Below, in pieces: positions 29,286 through 40,620 of a DNA stretch of 64,000 bases (position 1 is its first letter; the number at the start of each line of letters is the position of its first letter). The notes beneath the pieces are model-generated. The model was not told the DNA's origin, made no database searches, and saw only the letters and a program-made list of their open reading frames with translations. Source of the stretch: Ceratodon purpureus (Eukaryota > Streptophyta > Bryopsida > Pseudoditrichales > Ditrichaceae). The DNA is taken from NCBI GenBank assembly GCA_014871385.1, contig CM026427.1:15074930-15138929 (forward strand), written 5' to 3'. A program made the position numbers and the translations under genes.

Positions 29286-29748
29286 CACCATACCCTCGAA
29301 ACATAACCCGTTGCTGTCGTTTTCAATCCTTACGTGGCTTCATCCCATTGGGCAACCCGTCCCATCACCATCACAAATTACAACTCATAACCTTCTCTCT
29401 TATCAACTTGCATCCTACACCCTTGGATCATGAAGATCAAGGGTTGCGATTAAAGAGTGCACAAGTGGTTATGAACGATAACCGACTCGCCGCTACGTGG
29501 CTCGACCGGTTATCTAATCATTCACTACCTCCTGATGATGCTCACATGAATGTTTGCGTAGAGTCGTTAGGTCCTTCCATCTTTTCCCCGCTCTTGAGTC
29601 CACTCTGCTGGTAGTGCAAACTAGGGATCCTCTAAGAGAAGACGACTGCTGATCATGCTTTGGGATGTTCATGAGCTCCCCATGGTGCGCCTCACCTGCA
29701 GCCATGCATCAGCTTCTGCACCTGTGCATTAGTCTTGATATCAGACAC

Positions 29749-29982
29749 TCAGGCGCCCACCATCTCCTTCACGGTCCCAGCAACAGCGAGAAGAAGCTCC
29801 CGCCTCACTTCCACGCTCAGAGCTCGTCCAGGTTCATCAACGCCGTTCCTATTAATCCCGGCAGCAGCCTCCACCTCAAACATATTCTCCACATCCTGAA
29901 ACTCCTGGAGGCTCTTCGCCAAACTGCTGAGTAGCTCACGGAGCTCCCCGCAGATCCGTTCATAATTGAACCGTAAATTCAT
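29749..29982 (-). other. Unrecognised 77-codon open frame, possible gene fragment
   Basis: Starts at a proper ATG (MNLRFNYERICGELRELL) and reads RRELLLAVAGTVKEMVGA before a stop. Beyond the stop the same frame continues sensibly (VSDIKTNAQVQKLMHGCR) to a GTGAGG donor-like site near 29690. The composition is GC-rich and amphipathic, unlike the AT-rich surroundings. I recognise no family. It may be another relocated exon, given the SPS and EMC2 pieces nearby. Confidence 0.35.
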
Positions 29983-30512
29983 TTTAAGTAACTTGGAGAG
30001 GGATTGTTGATTGAAATTTCTTTTAGTAAATCATTAAACAGAAGCGCAAATCCAAATGTAGTTGTTCGTATGGGTCACCGACTTTGACGATGCCTTGAAT
30101 TCAGATTGAATCAGACTTGAATCAGGAGAGAATCGGACTTGAATTTGGTTAGAATCAGACAAAAAATTTGAGCTGAATTGTCTGGCTGTGGCGTGCAAGC
30201 TTATAACTTAAATTGACGAGCTCTAACTCCACGCTGCAAAATTTCTGCATCAAATTTTCTTGCTTTGGATTGCAGATTACCGAACTGCTATGCGAGTATC
30301 ACAAATCAGTCCTATCTTCCGAAACTCAGAGTCCTTCAAACGCGCCGCGCGTGGGAATAACGTCGGGCAAGGATTCACAAGCTTCAGAAAGCCACCCTTA
30401 GCGCCCGTCAGCATACGCCGGTCGTCGTCCCTAAGCGAGCCATTGTAGACGCCGGGAATCGAGCCCTAGTCTCGACTACATCAACCTGAAACTCTGACGC
30501 TCCTATGTCCTC

Positions 30513-30571
30513 GGATCTTAGGGAGCGTCTGCGTTCCCAATGATGAGAGCCTAGGCGCTTCCTTAAGGTCC
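30513..30571. repeat. Nested T-shaped palindrome, copy 1
   Basis: About 59 bp. An outer arm GGATCTTA pairs with TTAAGGTCC. Inside are two small hairpins, GGGAGCG-TCTG-CGTTCCC and a weaker GAGAGCC-TAG-GCGCTTCC, separated by AATGAT. The flanking minus strand carries GGGCTCGATTCCC (30466-30454), close to box B. Next to it (30587 onward) is a fragment of the 1.2-kb repeat end. Confidence 0.75.
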
Positions 30572-30972
30572 TATAACAAGACGTGTGGGACCTCAAGGTT
30601 CACCAACAAATACAAAAAATATTCTAATCTCTATGGATCCTTGAAATAGATGTAAGAAGAATCTAATCTACAAGATATTTCCTTGTTTTTTATCTCGTTT
30701 AGGATAAGGAGGTGGTAAAATTATACATGAAATGCCATGCATTGGTAATGAAATGATTACGAAAAGCAACATTTTAATCATGCAAATAGCAAAGCTATTG
30801 TCTTTGCCTTCTAACACATTTATCTTTCAATTAAACCAGAGGGTGTTGTGTTTGTGTGATCGGAGGTTTGGATGTGGAATGTGACTCGGGGGTTCTGGAA
30901 ATGTAGGGAATGGAAATCTGGAAGTTTTCTTTTTAGGTAACAGCTGGTGGTTGGTTTTGTTGCGTCTGGCAG

Positions 30973-31593
30973 ACGTCAGCGGTGAGGAGTTCGCAGGAGC
31001 TGAGTCTGCGATTGGAGCATCTGTGTTGGAGGATATGGCATATTGCGAGGAAGAAGAGATTGGTAGGGCTCAGTTTTGAATGTGCTTTGTTTTGATATGG
31101 ATTTGGTTGAGTGGCGTTGCAAGGGGAGATGTTAAGGGGTTTGTAATTGAGTGATTATGTTGGCAGATTGAATGGGAGGATGCACATAGGCTTGCGCGGC
31201 GGCATCTGGAGCGTGAGCAGGGCAGGAAAGATGCCACCGTAGACATGTCGTCGGATCTTTCCGAGGGGGCAAGGGAGAGCACCCATGCAGATAGTATGCC
31301 CCGTGTTGAGAGCAATTTGGCTCTTAGCATTTCCGACGCTGACCACGCCGGCACTTCAGACAAAGAGAAACCTGTCAACGATAAGTACATTGTCCTGCTC
31401 AAGTGAGTAAGCCGGTGCTGCTTTGGGTTAGGTTTTCTCAATCAGCCCATGTCCTAATTGGTACTTTCTGTAACTTAAGAAATTTCCAGTTCCATATGAA
31501 CGTTATTGAGATAACTTGAAATGTTGCAGTCTGCACGGACTTGTGCGAGGGGACAACACGGAGCTTGGTCGGGACTCAGATACTGGTGGGCAG
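30973..31593 (+). pseudogene. SPS: Sucrose-phosphate synthase gene fragment (three internal exons)
   Basis: Three exons with intact GT-AG junctions join in one frame: 30973-31062, 31167-31402 and 31530-31593. They encode the SPS region just before and at the start of the glycosyltransferase domain: RLEHLCWRIWHIARKKRL, IEWEDAHRLARRHLEREQGR, MSSDLSEGAR, YIVLLNLHG and [19 protein letters not shown]. In full SPS this continues VKYVVELARAL; nothing like it follows, and no N-terminal exons precede. Intact SPS makes sucrose-6-phosphate from UDP-glucose and fructose-6-phosphate. No stop lies within the exons, so the fragment is fairly recent or fixed by chance. It sits among repeats next to a piece of EMC2. 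Confidence 0.92.
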
Positions 31594-31841
31594 GTCCGTT
31601 CTTCCTCACACTCATCTATGTGTGTATAAATTAACATGCAAATTTCTAGAGGTTCTGTTACACGTACTGCCTGTCTGTGATGTACGATTGGTCACGGCTG
31701 ATAAGGATACAAGGTCTTCACAAATAAGAACATTAGCGGTTAAAATCCTTCATTGCCTGAAAAGCTAAATCTGAATTTAACACAATTTCATGTATAAAAA
31801 ATACTCATTTCAGCACCATCTCCGGTTATAAACGATCCTAC

Positions 31842-32351
31842 CTTAGCAGCATCAAGGGCATGAACATCCATGCAGGCTATGGCTACTTGCTCGTATACAG
31901 TCCATACTGCACAATACCCAGACCCATCATTCAACAAAGTCCAGACTCCTGAAAGTAGCCCCATGGCATGACTCACCAAATAAAAACCCTTACCATTTCC
32001 TCGTCTCATCTCAGATTCCATCTCTTCCTCGTTCATAACCCATCACTAAATGAAGAAGAAACCTACTTCATGAGAAGACTCTAAATAATAAACAAAACCA
32101 ATGAAGCAATGAAGCATGACACTAAATACTACCAAAACACTACCTATACGACACAAAACACTACAACCTACCAACATCCAAAAACATTGAAAAGCAAAAT
32201 CATGATATTGCAGAAGCATCTGATTCCTTCGAATCGATACTGAGCAATGCATGCATGCGGGATTAAACAAGCAGGACGAAATGACGATGGATTGCACAAA
32301 ACAGGGGATCAGAGAAAACATACGATTGGATCCGAGCTTGCAACCCAAGAA
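31842..32351 (-). pseudogene. EMC2: EMC2 gene fragment (two exons)
   Basis: Exons 32351-32324 (28 bp) and 31906-31842 (65 bp) splice through GTATGT...CAG to give GCKLGSNLWTVYEQVAIA, then CMDVHALDAAK, ending at a GTAGGA donor. This matches the start of the TPR region of EMC2 (human SKLGDDIWIIYEQV; plant versions closer), the cytosolic scaffold of the ER membrane protein complex. The next exon (continuing DCI...) and the N-terminal exon were not found. It faces the SPS fragment on the opposite strand, about 250 bp away. Upstream on the minus strand (32720-32600) is a GC-rich, exon-like stretch after a TTTGCAG acceptor that I could not assign. Confidence 0.85.
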
Positions 32352-32830
32352 CTGCATAAATGAGTAGGCTCAACTCGTCCACGCACATGTCAAGCTTGTT
32401 GAAAAAAACGAGCTTGCGCACCGTCTTCTTCTACCGCTAACTGACACACCATCGAGTTCCATGCAAGCAGCCTCCCCCAATCCGCTCGCCACACCGCACG
32501 CATCCAGCCTCCGCTTTCATCAAACTTGTATTTACACTCTTCTCAAGCCTCCCCTCCTGGCCTACCTAACCTGCCTAATCAACAAGAACCCCACCTGGAA
32601 GCTGCTACCGCCTGGATGCCCTGACAACGCATCCGTCCGCTCCGCTCAGCTGCCGTCCCATCAAAATACTGCAAACCCACGTAAGTTAGATGCTCCCGCC
32701 CCGCCCCCACTCGCTCAGTAGGCTAGTTCGAGTTGTTCCATGTCTGCTGCGTTCGCTGGGGTAGCTGGTACACTCCTGCTTGCGTGTTCCCCCCGACGCT
32801 CATCATTATGGAATCTACGCGAACGTCATT

Positions 32831-32891
32831 GGGATCTTAGGGAACGCATACGTTCCCAATGTTGGGAGCGTAGGCGCTTCCTTAAGGTCCC
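32831..32891. repeat. Nested T-shaped palindrome, copy 2 (best preserved)
   Basis: 61 bp. The outer stem GGGATCTTA pairs with TTAAGGTCCC. The first inner hairpin is GGGAACG-CATA-CGTTCCC, the second GGGAGCG-TAGG-CGCTTCC, with a GTT-containing spacer. The whole is also close to its own reverse complement. It lies just outside the EMC2 fragment and is followed by CATAAAAATCCC. Confidence 0.85.
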
Positions 32892-33316
32892 ATAAAAATC
32901 CCACCATTTTATAGAGATTCATATTTAAATAAAATGATTTGATTCATTCCATTCCAACAAGTGATGTAAAAGATATGACAATTCATGTTATGCGGGTAGT
33001 TTGGTCAAATCTTCATGAAAAAAAACTTTAAGTGCTCATTTTGAATACAATTTTGACAATCTTTCAAAAATAAAAATTGGAAAAGTTTTTTGTTATGTAT
33101 CACATCATTTTTACCGTTGACAGTAACTTTATCCACTTTTATGTGAATGTAATTAGCAATTTAGTTTTCCCTTGTATTCTACAGTATATTTTGACTTACA
33201 TATCTTTTGAAGATGAAAATTTAAGTTTTTTCTTTTGATATTTTTTGTGTACATTCTCAAGTCATTTTTATATTACAATATGGAGTTGCATATCTTTTGA
33301 AAATTCATTGAAAGTG

Positions 33317-34560
33317 AGAGCCGTGGGTCGAGCTCACCCGGCTCAACATCCTTCGATTCCATCGTCTAGAAACAAGCTCAAGCTGGCTACACGGACACAC
33401 AGACACAATGTGAGACACAGAGAGAGAGAGAGAGAGTGGAGTTGGGTGATCATATAAGTTATGTGACGAAGATGATGGTGTGATCAGAGTTGTGCTATTA
33501 TATTGTGTGCTGGGAGGAGCCTGGGTGATGGGTGAGTATAAATCATCGTGAGTTAGGATTTAGGGTTTAAGGCTGCGAGCGAGGTTGTGATATATGTTGT
33601 GAATATCGGAAGTAGGTGTAATCAGTCAGTCAGAGTGTGTGTGTATGTGTGCGTCCCTCAGCAATAATCCTCGCCCAGTCTTAACGACAAGCCCCCTATA
33701 ATTTGCTTGTTGATGACAAAGAATATGAAAAATAATTAAAAATTTAATGAAAGTAAACTATCTAAAATTAGTGTAGTGGGTCCCTCAAGACTAATTTGGG
33801 GTCCCTGGTTCCAAAGTAATGGCTAAGTAATTACTAAGTAATGGCGACAGGCTTCCTAAAAATAAAATCAGGAAGGGGAGAAAAAAAGGGAGGAGGAGGA
33901 CCCGCTTCGTCATTAAGACGACGGCGAGGTTATAGTCTGGGGTTGAGTTGTTTGCTAATTGCTAGGGAGTGTTCTGACCCTGTCGTATGCATTAGTGGGA
34001 AGTTTGTCAGAGTCACTTTTATTTCGGGCTTGGTGGTTACATGTCTTATGACACCGTTTGTCTCCCTTGGAGTGGGGATTTAGGGTGGTAATTGAGTTTG
34101 GTTTATTGATTGAATATGGTTTTGAAAGCCAGGGATCCGTGTGGGTGATTATTGTTTTTGATGTAATAGAGCTATGTTTGTACAAAGGACTTGATGGTAA
34201 GAGGGGTGTAATGTATGAACCAATGGATGTGCAGCAAGTGGATTATTATGGATCAATTGTTAATTGTTCCAAGAATTGGATGTTTTTAATTTACCTTAAA
34301 CAAATATCTAGAGCAAACATATTAAGATATATAATTAAAATTCTTGGGCAAACAATTGTCAATACAAAGTGTCAATATGTTTTCTAATTGTTGTTATCAT
34401 TTTTGCATGTACTATCATACAACATAATAACATGCAACTAAAATTGTTCAAATGATTGCATAAAATCAAAATTTATATAAAAATAATTTGAACTTGAGAT
34501 AAATCTTATTGTAGTGTTGTGAAGGTCTTTAATGTGAAGATACAAGTTCAACCATGATTT
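33317..34560 (-). repeat. Decayed third copy of the F-box 5' region with a 15-codon stub
   Basis: On the minus strand 33362-33318 reads MESKDVEPGELDPRL, identical to the F-box N-terminus except for E in place of A, then stops matching. Upstream, the CT-rich leader, TCTAGAAACAAGCTC, the AGCGAGGTTGT block and later blocks (TTGAGTTGTTTGCTA, about 33950; GATTGAATATGGTTTTG, about 34110) match the flanks of both F-box copies and, more closely, 44397-45150. The F-box domain is absent, so the gene here is dead. Confidence 0.8.
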
Positions 34561-35391
34561 ATCTGAACCACTAGTTGAAGAAACTAACTCTAGATAGAAG
34601 TTTACACATTAAATAGACTTCAGAGACATTCACGTGAACCAAGGTAGCTAGATATGTTGCAAAAACTAAGAGAAGCATAGGCATCATCTGTCTTTCACTT
34701 TTGTACATCCAATGAAGTTGGCTTCATCATAAGGTACATGACTTAGCAAGTTCACCAAGTTGCATAGCTCAACATGAGTCAACTTAACCACATGTAAATT
34801 TCTAACTTATGGCTTTTCATTGTTATGTTAACACGTAAGTGTGCTCTCTCCACTAAGGTAGTGGTACCAGAAACCGTCCAAATTGCAGGTTTACTCATTT
34901 GGAACAATGGTAAAAAAAATTATAATTTTTGGATGGAGTGCAAAGCTAGTGCAAAGCCATCCCAAAGAAAAAATCATTTTTTGAGTAAGTCTACAATTTC
35001 CAATGGAATTTTCAGTATTCAGCCCAAGGAGGGCCACTAACCGCTCATTGAGTCATGGTTAATATGACCACTTGGATTTTGAGAATAGGACGTTTCTGCT
35101 CCAATCACAAGCACTCAATTTTTGCAGCCATGGACAGAATCAGAACGCTTTCGCACAGTTTCACGAAACAGGCTAGGTGAAGGCTACTGGTCGGTTTTGG
35201 AGCTGGTCGGTTTTTGCTACTACTACCTTATACTTTTATTCACTATAACTATGTACTTGCTCATACTTTTGAAGTAGTACAAGCATAAACATATTGAATT
35301 ATGGGATACTTATAAGTAGAACATTTGATTTTTCAATGATGGTATTAAAAGGACGTAACAAAATTAAAGTAGCTCAAGCATGCAAAGCAAA

Positions 35392-35448
35392 TTTCAAATT
35401 TACCACATAGTTTCAAATTTACCACATAGTTTCAAATTTACCACATAG
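35392..35448 (+). repeat. 19-bp tandem repeat, three perfect units
   Basis: TTTCAAATTTACCACATAG occurs three times without mismatch. Confidence 0.95.
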
Positions 35449-35622
35449 TTAATTATGGAGAATAATGTACTTGGTATAGTTATGTACATCCAATTCTACA
35501 CAGTATATTAAGCAAAGAGAGGCATGTTAGTTAAATTTGTTCATGATCTAGATTTTCTTAGACTATCAAGTTGATTATAAGGAATATATCTAAAGCTAGC
35601 TATTATAAAGTCCAATTTTTAT

Positions 35623-35683
35623 GGGACCTTAAGGGAGCGTCTACGCTCCCAACATTGGGACGTAGATGTTCCCATAGGTTTCC
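35623..35683. repeat. Nested T-shaped palindrome, copy 3
   Basis: Opposite orientation to copies 1 and 2: GGGACCTTAA outer arm, hairpin GGGAGCG-TCTA-CGCTCCC, then a degenerate second hairpin (GGGACGTAGATGTTCCC) and a decayed closing arm. It is preceded by TTTTTATGGGACC, as is copy 2 in reverse complement. GGATTCGATTCTC (35721-35733), box B-like, lies 38 bp beyond, and a partial arm GGGACCTTATTAAGG follows at 35743. Confidence 0.75.
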
Positions 35684-37384
35684 ATGCGACGAGAACGGCA
35701 AAAGTCTTTGCTGAAGCCCTGGATTCGATTCTCAACGCTTACGGGACCTTATTAAGGGGTATCAGGAGCACGTGGGATGCATTGGGTTCTATGCTTCATG
35801 TCGAAAGGATTTTCTTTGCGGGTACTCATTGGTAGCCATGCTTGAGATTAGCTTCTGTTGGTTTTGGGTGCGTATGGTTTTGAGGAAGTTGAAACAATAA
35901 TTATTGGAATTATTGTTGCAATAAATATACTGGAATGACCTTGCAGTTGGGAGTGGTGATTATCATTCGTTGAATAAAATATCATCCGTTTGAAATATTA
36001 TTTATCTCTAGAGGATGTGGTTCATCCACTTTATAGTTTCATTTTCATTCGTTAGTTTTAGTGATGCTAATTTTTATAACTCTGATAACCGAGAATGTGG
36101 TTGTATTTTGATAGGATAGTAGACTTCCAATGACTAAAGTTTTTTTTCTTTTTTTTCTTTTTTTTCTTTTTTAAATATTGGGAAGATCTTATACCCGTAT
36201 TTAATTTAGAATTTATTTTCTAAATAAGGTTTTTATTACAATGATTTAGATAGAAGTTGCACTCTTCAGTTATGTAGGCTTGCAAAATAAATTTGCACAT
36301 TACTTGTAAAACTTTGCAAGCAATTACATAGTCACTTTATTATGGCATGATATGCTGAATAAGGTGTAAATTAGTGAAACCCACCCACCTCCCTTACACA
36401 TGGCTTACTGGTAGTTACTCCAAACTTGAAGCTTACTTTACTTTGTGCTTACTTTACTTGGGGCTTACTACAAGCTTGAACTTTACTCTAGCAAGTCACT
36501 AATTTGTGACCATTTGATCTAGGTTAACCTTCATCTAAGGGTCAGAGATGATTGGACCAGCGAGGCTATTCCTGTCCATATAACAAACAAGTGAATCTCT
36601 AGAGACTTCTTTGAGGGTATAAAACCTTGGGAGTTTCTTTGCCATATGCATCTGTTTACTTGTCTGCTTTGAAAGTAATTCTAGTTTGCTAGATGTGTGT
36701 GAGAGATTTTTAGACCTTGTGAAGTTTTGGTATATGGTGGTGTGGAGCTGAAGCAAAGTGCAACATGGCTGAGTCTGGTGGAACTACTACTCAGGTCTTC
36801 TAATTTATGATTGCAATTAGACTCTTTCATCTCTCCCTTTGATTTATATGTTTGGTGTAGGATTTGATTTTTCTTGTGACTGCAATAACAAGCTGTAAAG
36901 GGCTGTTGACACCTTGTCTACAAACATGATCCTAACTGTGGTTTTGGTTGTGTTTAAAGGGACAGGTGAGGTCCTTTACCTCTGGATTTTTCTTACTTTA
37001 CTACACCAACATTCAAGGGATGAGAAGATTTCTGGAGACTCAAACTACTTTGTGTTTGATCTTGTATTGTCAGTTTTAAGACAAACTTTTCTCTAATATT
37101 TGGATTGTTTTGTCATACACTACTATATTGTAAGTAGTGTGTTGATTGAGAATTCTTTGGTGAAAAGCACTATGTGTCTATATTGGTAATTTGGAATCAC
37201 AAGAGAGTGTACAGATTTGATTAGGTTTGAATTGAGAATGGGCTGATTGAGAATGAAATTTGGTGAGGAAGGTGATAAAAGTTGCCCTGTAAAGGGATGT
37301 CCCGCCCACCCACCCTTAGGGGTAGGGAAGTTTTTTTGGGTTTGTTTGGCGAGCGTTAATATGGGATATCCAAGGAAAAGTAAG

Positions 37385-38570
37385 GATTATTGTGTACTGT
37401 TCCATTGCAGTGAAAATTGCTAAGGTGATTACACATATTCAGTCAAAATGGATTTTTTAATATAGTTCAAACAAGTTGGGATTTGTCACATCTACTCCCC
37501 ATTTCTGATATTTATCTTTACGTGGAATCTTAGAAAAAGTTCAACAATGTTAACAAGACACATTAATCATTTTGCCTATGATAGAATGTTTTATCTTGTG
37601 CTAATATGTGATTTTGGGATATCAATATTGGAGTGTGGAAAAAACTTCCCATTTGGAGCGAAAAATGTTGAGACATATAAAATCATTATCATTTTGGACG
37701 ACCCTGATGCAATTTTCTTGTGCGAAATTGTAGAACACTGTGATAAAAAATACTAAATCTATTCAAAGATACGGAAAAAGTGTTTATTTAACATTTAGCT
37801 TGATTATGCATCAGATATACCACTAGAGAAATCCATTTCAATATACAGCTAGTCAAGTTGTTTTTCATTACAATACATTACTTTCTAGTTCATAAAAATA
37901 ATTGTTTAATATAATAGTTGACACAAATAATTGATAAAATTTGTACAAGTTTTGAAAGAATAGGTAAGATAAATGCTTGGTAAAAAGTGTAAAGTATTTG
38001 AATGATTATGTTTGAAAAAGATGTGGATATTGGTCAACCTTTTAATTTCGATTTAAAGATGGAAGGTGCAGCATCTTCATAGGAATAATATACCAAATAA
38101 TCACAAATTCCAGTTCATATGATACAAAGTTCAATATTAATTTCATTTTTTGATATTATTTTTCCATATTGTGAGTTTGATAATTACAACTAAAAGTAGC
38201 AACACACACTCATCAATAGCTTTGAATCATCAACACACTACTAAAATATCTATCTTTACAAACTTATCAACAAGATTATTTAACAAAGACGAAATTGTTA
38301 AAATGCGTACTACTATAAATTCACAACTGAACAATTATAAGGATAAGGTATCACAAGATACATTGATGATTTAACTTGTATTCATATTTCAAAATTGACA
38401 CAAAATTTTGAGACCATGAAACCCCAAAAATGCAAAACGGTAAGTTGTTGGTTTGATGTAGTTTTTAATCTTCTTGTATATGCTCCTACTCTTACCTTGA
38501 ACTCTATACTTTAGTTTTGACTTTCTCCAAGTTTTGGATTTGTGGGCGAACCTTGAGATCCCCCACGCTT
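37385..38570 (-). repeat. Unclassified 1.2-kb interspersed repeat, right inverted arm
   Basis: Reverse-complement partner of 27213-28440. Blocks in order include TTCCATTGCAGTGAAAATTG (37400), CAAGTTGGGATTTGTCACAT, TAAATGCTTGGTAAAAAGTG (37970) and CTATACTTTAGTTTTGACTT at the outer end, finishing ACCTTGAGATCCCCCACGC. The arms are similar in length and both keep their outer ends. Confidence 0.75.
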
Positions 38571-39769
38571 TGTTTTTTAATTCCAAAATTAGCAACAATA
38601 GAATGTAAAAGAAGTGGCCTATTCGGGTGAAATTACATTAAATTAAATTTCAAGTTATAAATTTATTGCATTTCAAAATATCATCGTTTTGTTTGATATA
38701 TATTCACAAAGGAATAATTGAAGTAAAAAACCTAAGGAATCAAATATGATATCAATGGTTATATATTTGCAAACTCAACATAGCCTCTTAAAGTTACTTA
38801 ATTTCTTCCATCAACCCATGTTCTTAAAAACATTGAATATTAGCGAGATGCTTGGCTAGAAGGAAGTGTCTACTTTTGAAGAAGAAAATCCATCTACAAA
38901 TATTAAGAACGTCAAGCACAGAAATAGTCAAGCACGTTCAAGGAGAACGTAAGTGCACAAAGAGGAACGGCAGTCCCTACTCGTCAATGGATACCCTGAT
39001 GTCGTGAGCTTGAGAGTGTAAAACCGGTACTCCCCCACTCAGTCCCGAGGTTACCTCCCCCTTTCTATCTTCGGAGTGAAAATATCTTGATCTACTGCTC
39101 TGATTGCTTGAGAGCTCCAAGAGAGGTGGAGAGGCCTCACAAGAATAGGGTTTCAACTGGTGAGAGCATGTCCCCGCTTTATATACCCGGAAACCCGGTT
39201 TAACATCAATGTTAGCGATCGATATAAGAACGCGCCTCCTCGCAAGTGCAGACTCCAGATGTGTGCGCAAACTACGAACCCTAGTGAAGCAGATCTTGTA
39301 CTGGAGTCTGGTGTTGGAAGCGGATAGGAGAGCACGAATTGCAGATAGATTTCAGGAATATGCATCCACATCCGACTAGTCGAGAGCAAGCTGGTCTGGT
39401 TTCTCAATTTTGTCATGAATTTGTTCTTCAGGTTCTTGTTCAGCTTCTGAAACTTATATTAGGTCACGGAAGCTTCTTTGACAGCATGTTCCACAAGGGA
39501 CGACGTATGGATAGTAGCTATTAATGGAGCTCTTGCATAGAGTGCTTCAGGGCATGAGGACGGTCTTGCTTACAGAATACGTTTGTTGTTCTTAAGATTT
39601 CATGGAATTCTGGCAATGTGCTTGCTCAGTGTGTTGAAGCTGGCTGTGGTCTCCAACTTCAACTCAAAATGAGAACTCACTTTGTGGAATATGTAGTGCG
39701 CATTTTTCTCTCCTTAATCCTGTGAAGTAATAGGATTGCATCTCAAGAAAAGAAGTGACAATACCACAG
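38571..39769. other. Spacer left of the second F-box unit
   Basis: No recognised gene. Between about 39000 and 39540 the DNA is GC-richer and has open frames on both strands (up to 97 codons on the minus strand). None matches a family I know and no splice-linked continuation was evident. Confidence 0.4.
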
Positions 39770-40561
39770 CATTAGCATGGCGAAGTGAAGACGAAATACT
39801 TCTCAGCACATTGACATTCTCTGGCAGCAACGCACCAAGAATTTCTTGACCAGATGGTACAAAACCTCTGTTCTTTATAAAAACAGTTGGCCAAAGATGC
39901 CAAAACTAGGGTGGGAATCAGAAAGAACATCACTTAAATATGTAACCTGATCTATTTCTCCAGCCCTAGCAACGACGTAACAGAGACGGAGGTCGATCCT
40001 ACTCAAAACATAAAACCAGCTGCAAAATTCTTAAACCTTGCCATCTCAAAGGTTTACATGCCATCACAGCCGCATTTCAACCACGCTCCAGACTCCAATG
40101 TTCTGCAACTCCCAAGTGACCAAGCCTATTTCCTCTAACACAACAAAGAATCCCGGCCACCACAGACTCCAACATCTAGTCCCTTGACCTACTCCCCAAA
40201 TCCCTAAATCACAAATTCTGATCACCACAACCGGAACTCGAAACAGCAGAAAACTAAACTCTAACGAAAGCTATGCACGAGAAGCCACTACGTCATCATT
40301 GTACACCGATCAGTAAACAATTCAAGACCATACCGTAATCTCAAACTCAGATCCAGCTCCTGACACTCACCTCTCAGCTCTACAAAATTTAACAACGGCG
40401 GTACCTTCCTAAAGAGCAACACATCGTCCACATCAATTGGCCTCCGCGCACATCCTCAAGTCCTCCTCTTCGGTGCTGTAAATTGTGCAGAGCTTCCCTA
40501 ACGAGAGACGATCCACAGACGGAGTGGAATTGCAGCGCAGAGAGGCGCCTAATAAGATGCG

Positions 40562-40620
40562 GCGCAAGCACGCATCGTCTCTCACTGGGATAACAATGAG
40601 AGACGATGCATGGCTTGCGC
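40562..40620. repeat. 59-bp hairpin, copy 2
   Basis: Same arms, loop and spacing as 22843-22901, with no change in the paired bases. Confidence 0.8.

Larger units (their letters stand above)
34561..37384. other. AT-rich spacer between F-box remnant and inverted repeat arm
   Basis: No gene recognised. It contains the 19-bp triplet repeat at 35392, the third T-shaped palindrome at 35623 and a T-rich tract near 36140-36175. A possible orphan first exon lies at 36764-36794 (MAESGGTTTQ, then GT) with no visible continuation. Confidence 0.45.

Noticed and set aside
30440-30480. A tRNA gene near the box B-like motif GGGCTCGATTCCC
   Set aside because: No acceptor stem or anticodon arm could be drawn around it; only box B is convincing.
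31070-31441. 123-codon minus-strand frame
   Set aside because: Antisense of the SPS exon, whose plus-strand translation matches SPS across three spliced exons.
27213-38570. Reading the paired 1.2-kb repeats as LTRs of a retrotransposon
   Set aside because: They are in opposite orientation, and no gag or pol sequence, primer-binding site or TG...CA ends were seen between or at them.
39339-39524. 61-codon frame near 39.4 kb as a gene fragment
   Set aside because: It reads plausibly (QFCHEFVLQVLVQLL) but I could assign neither a family nor splice partners.
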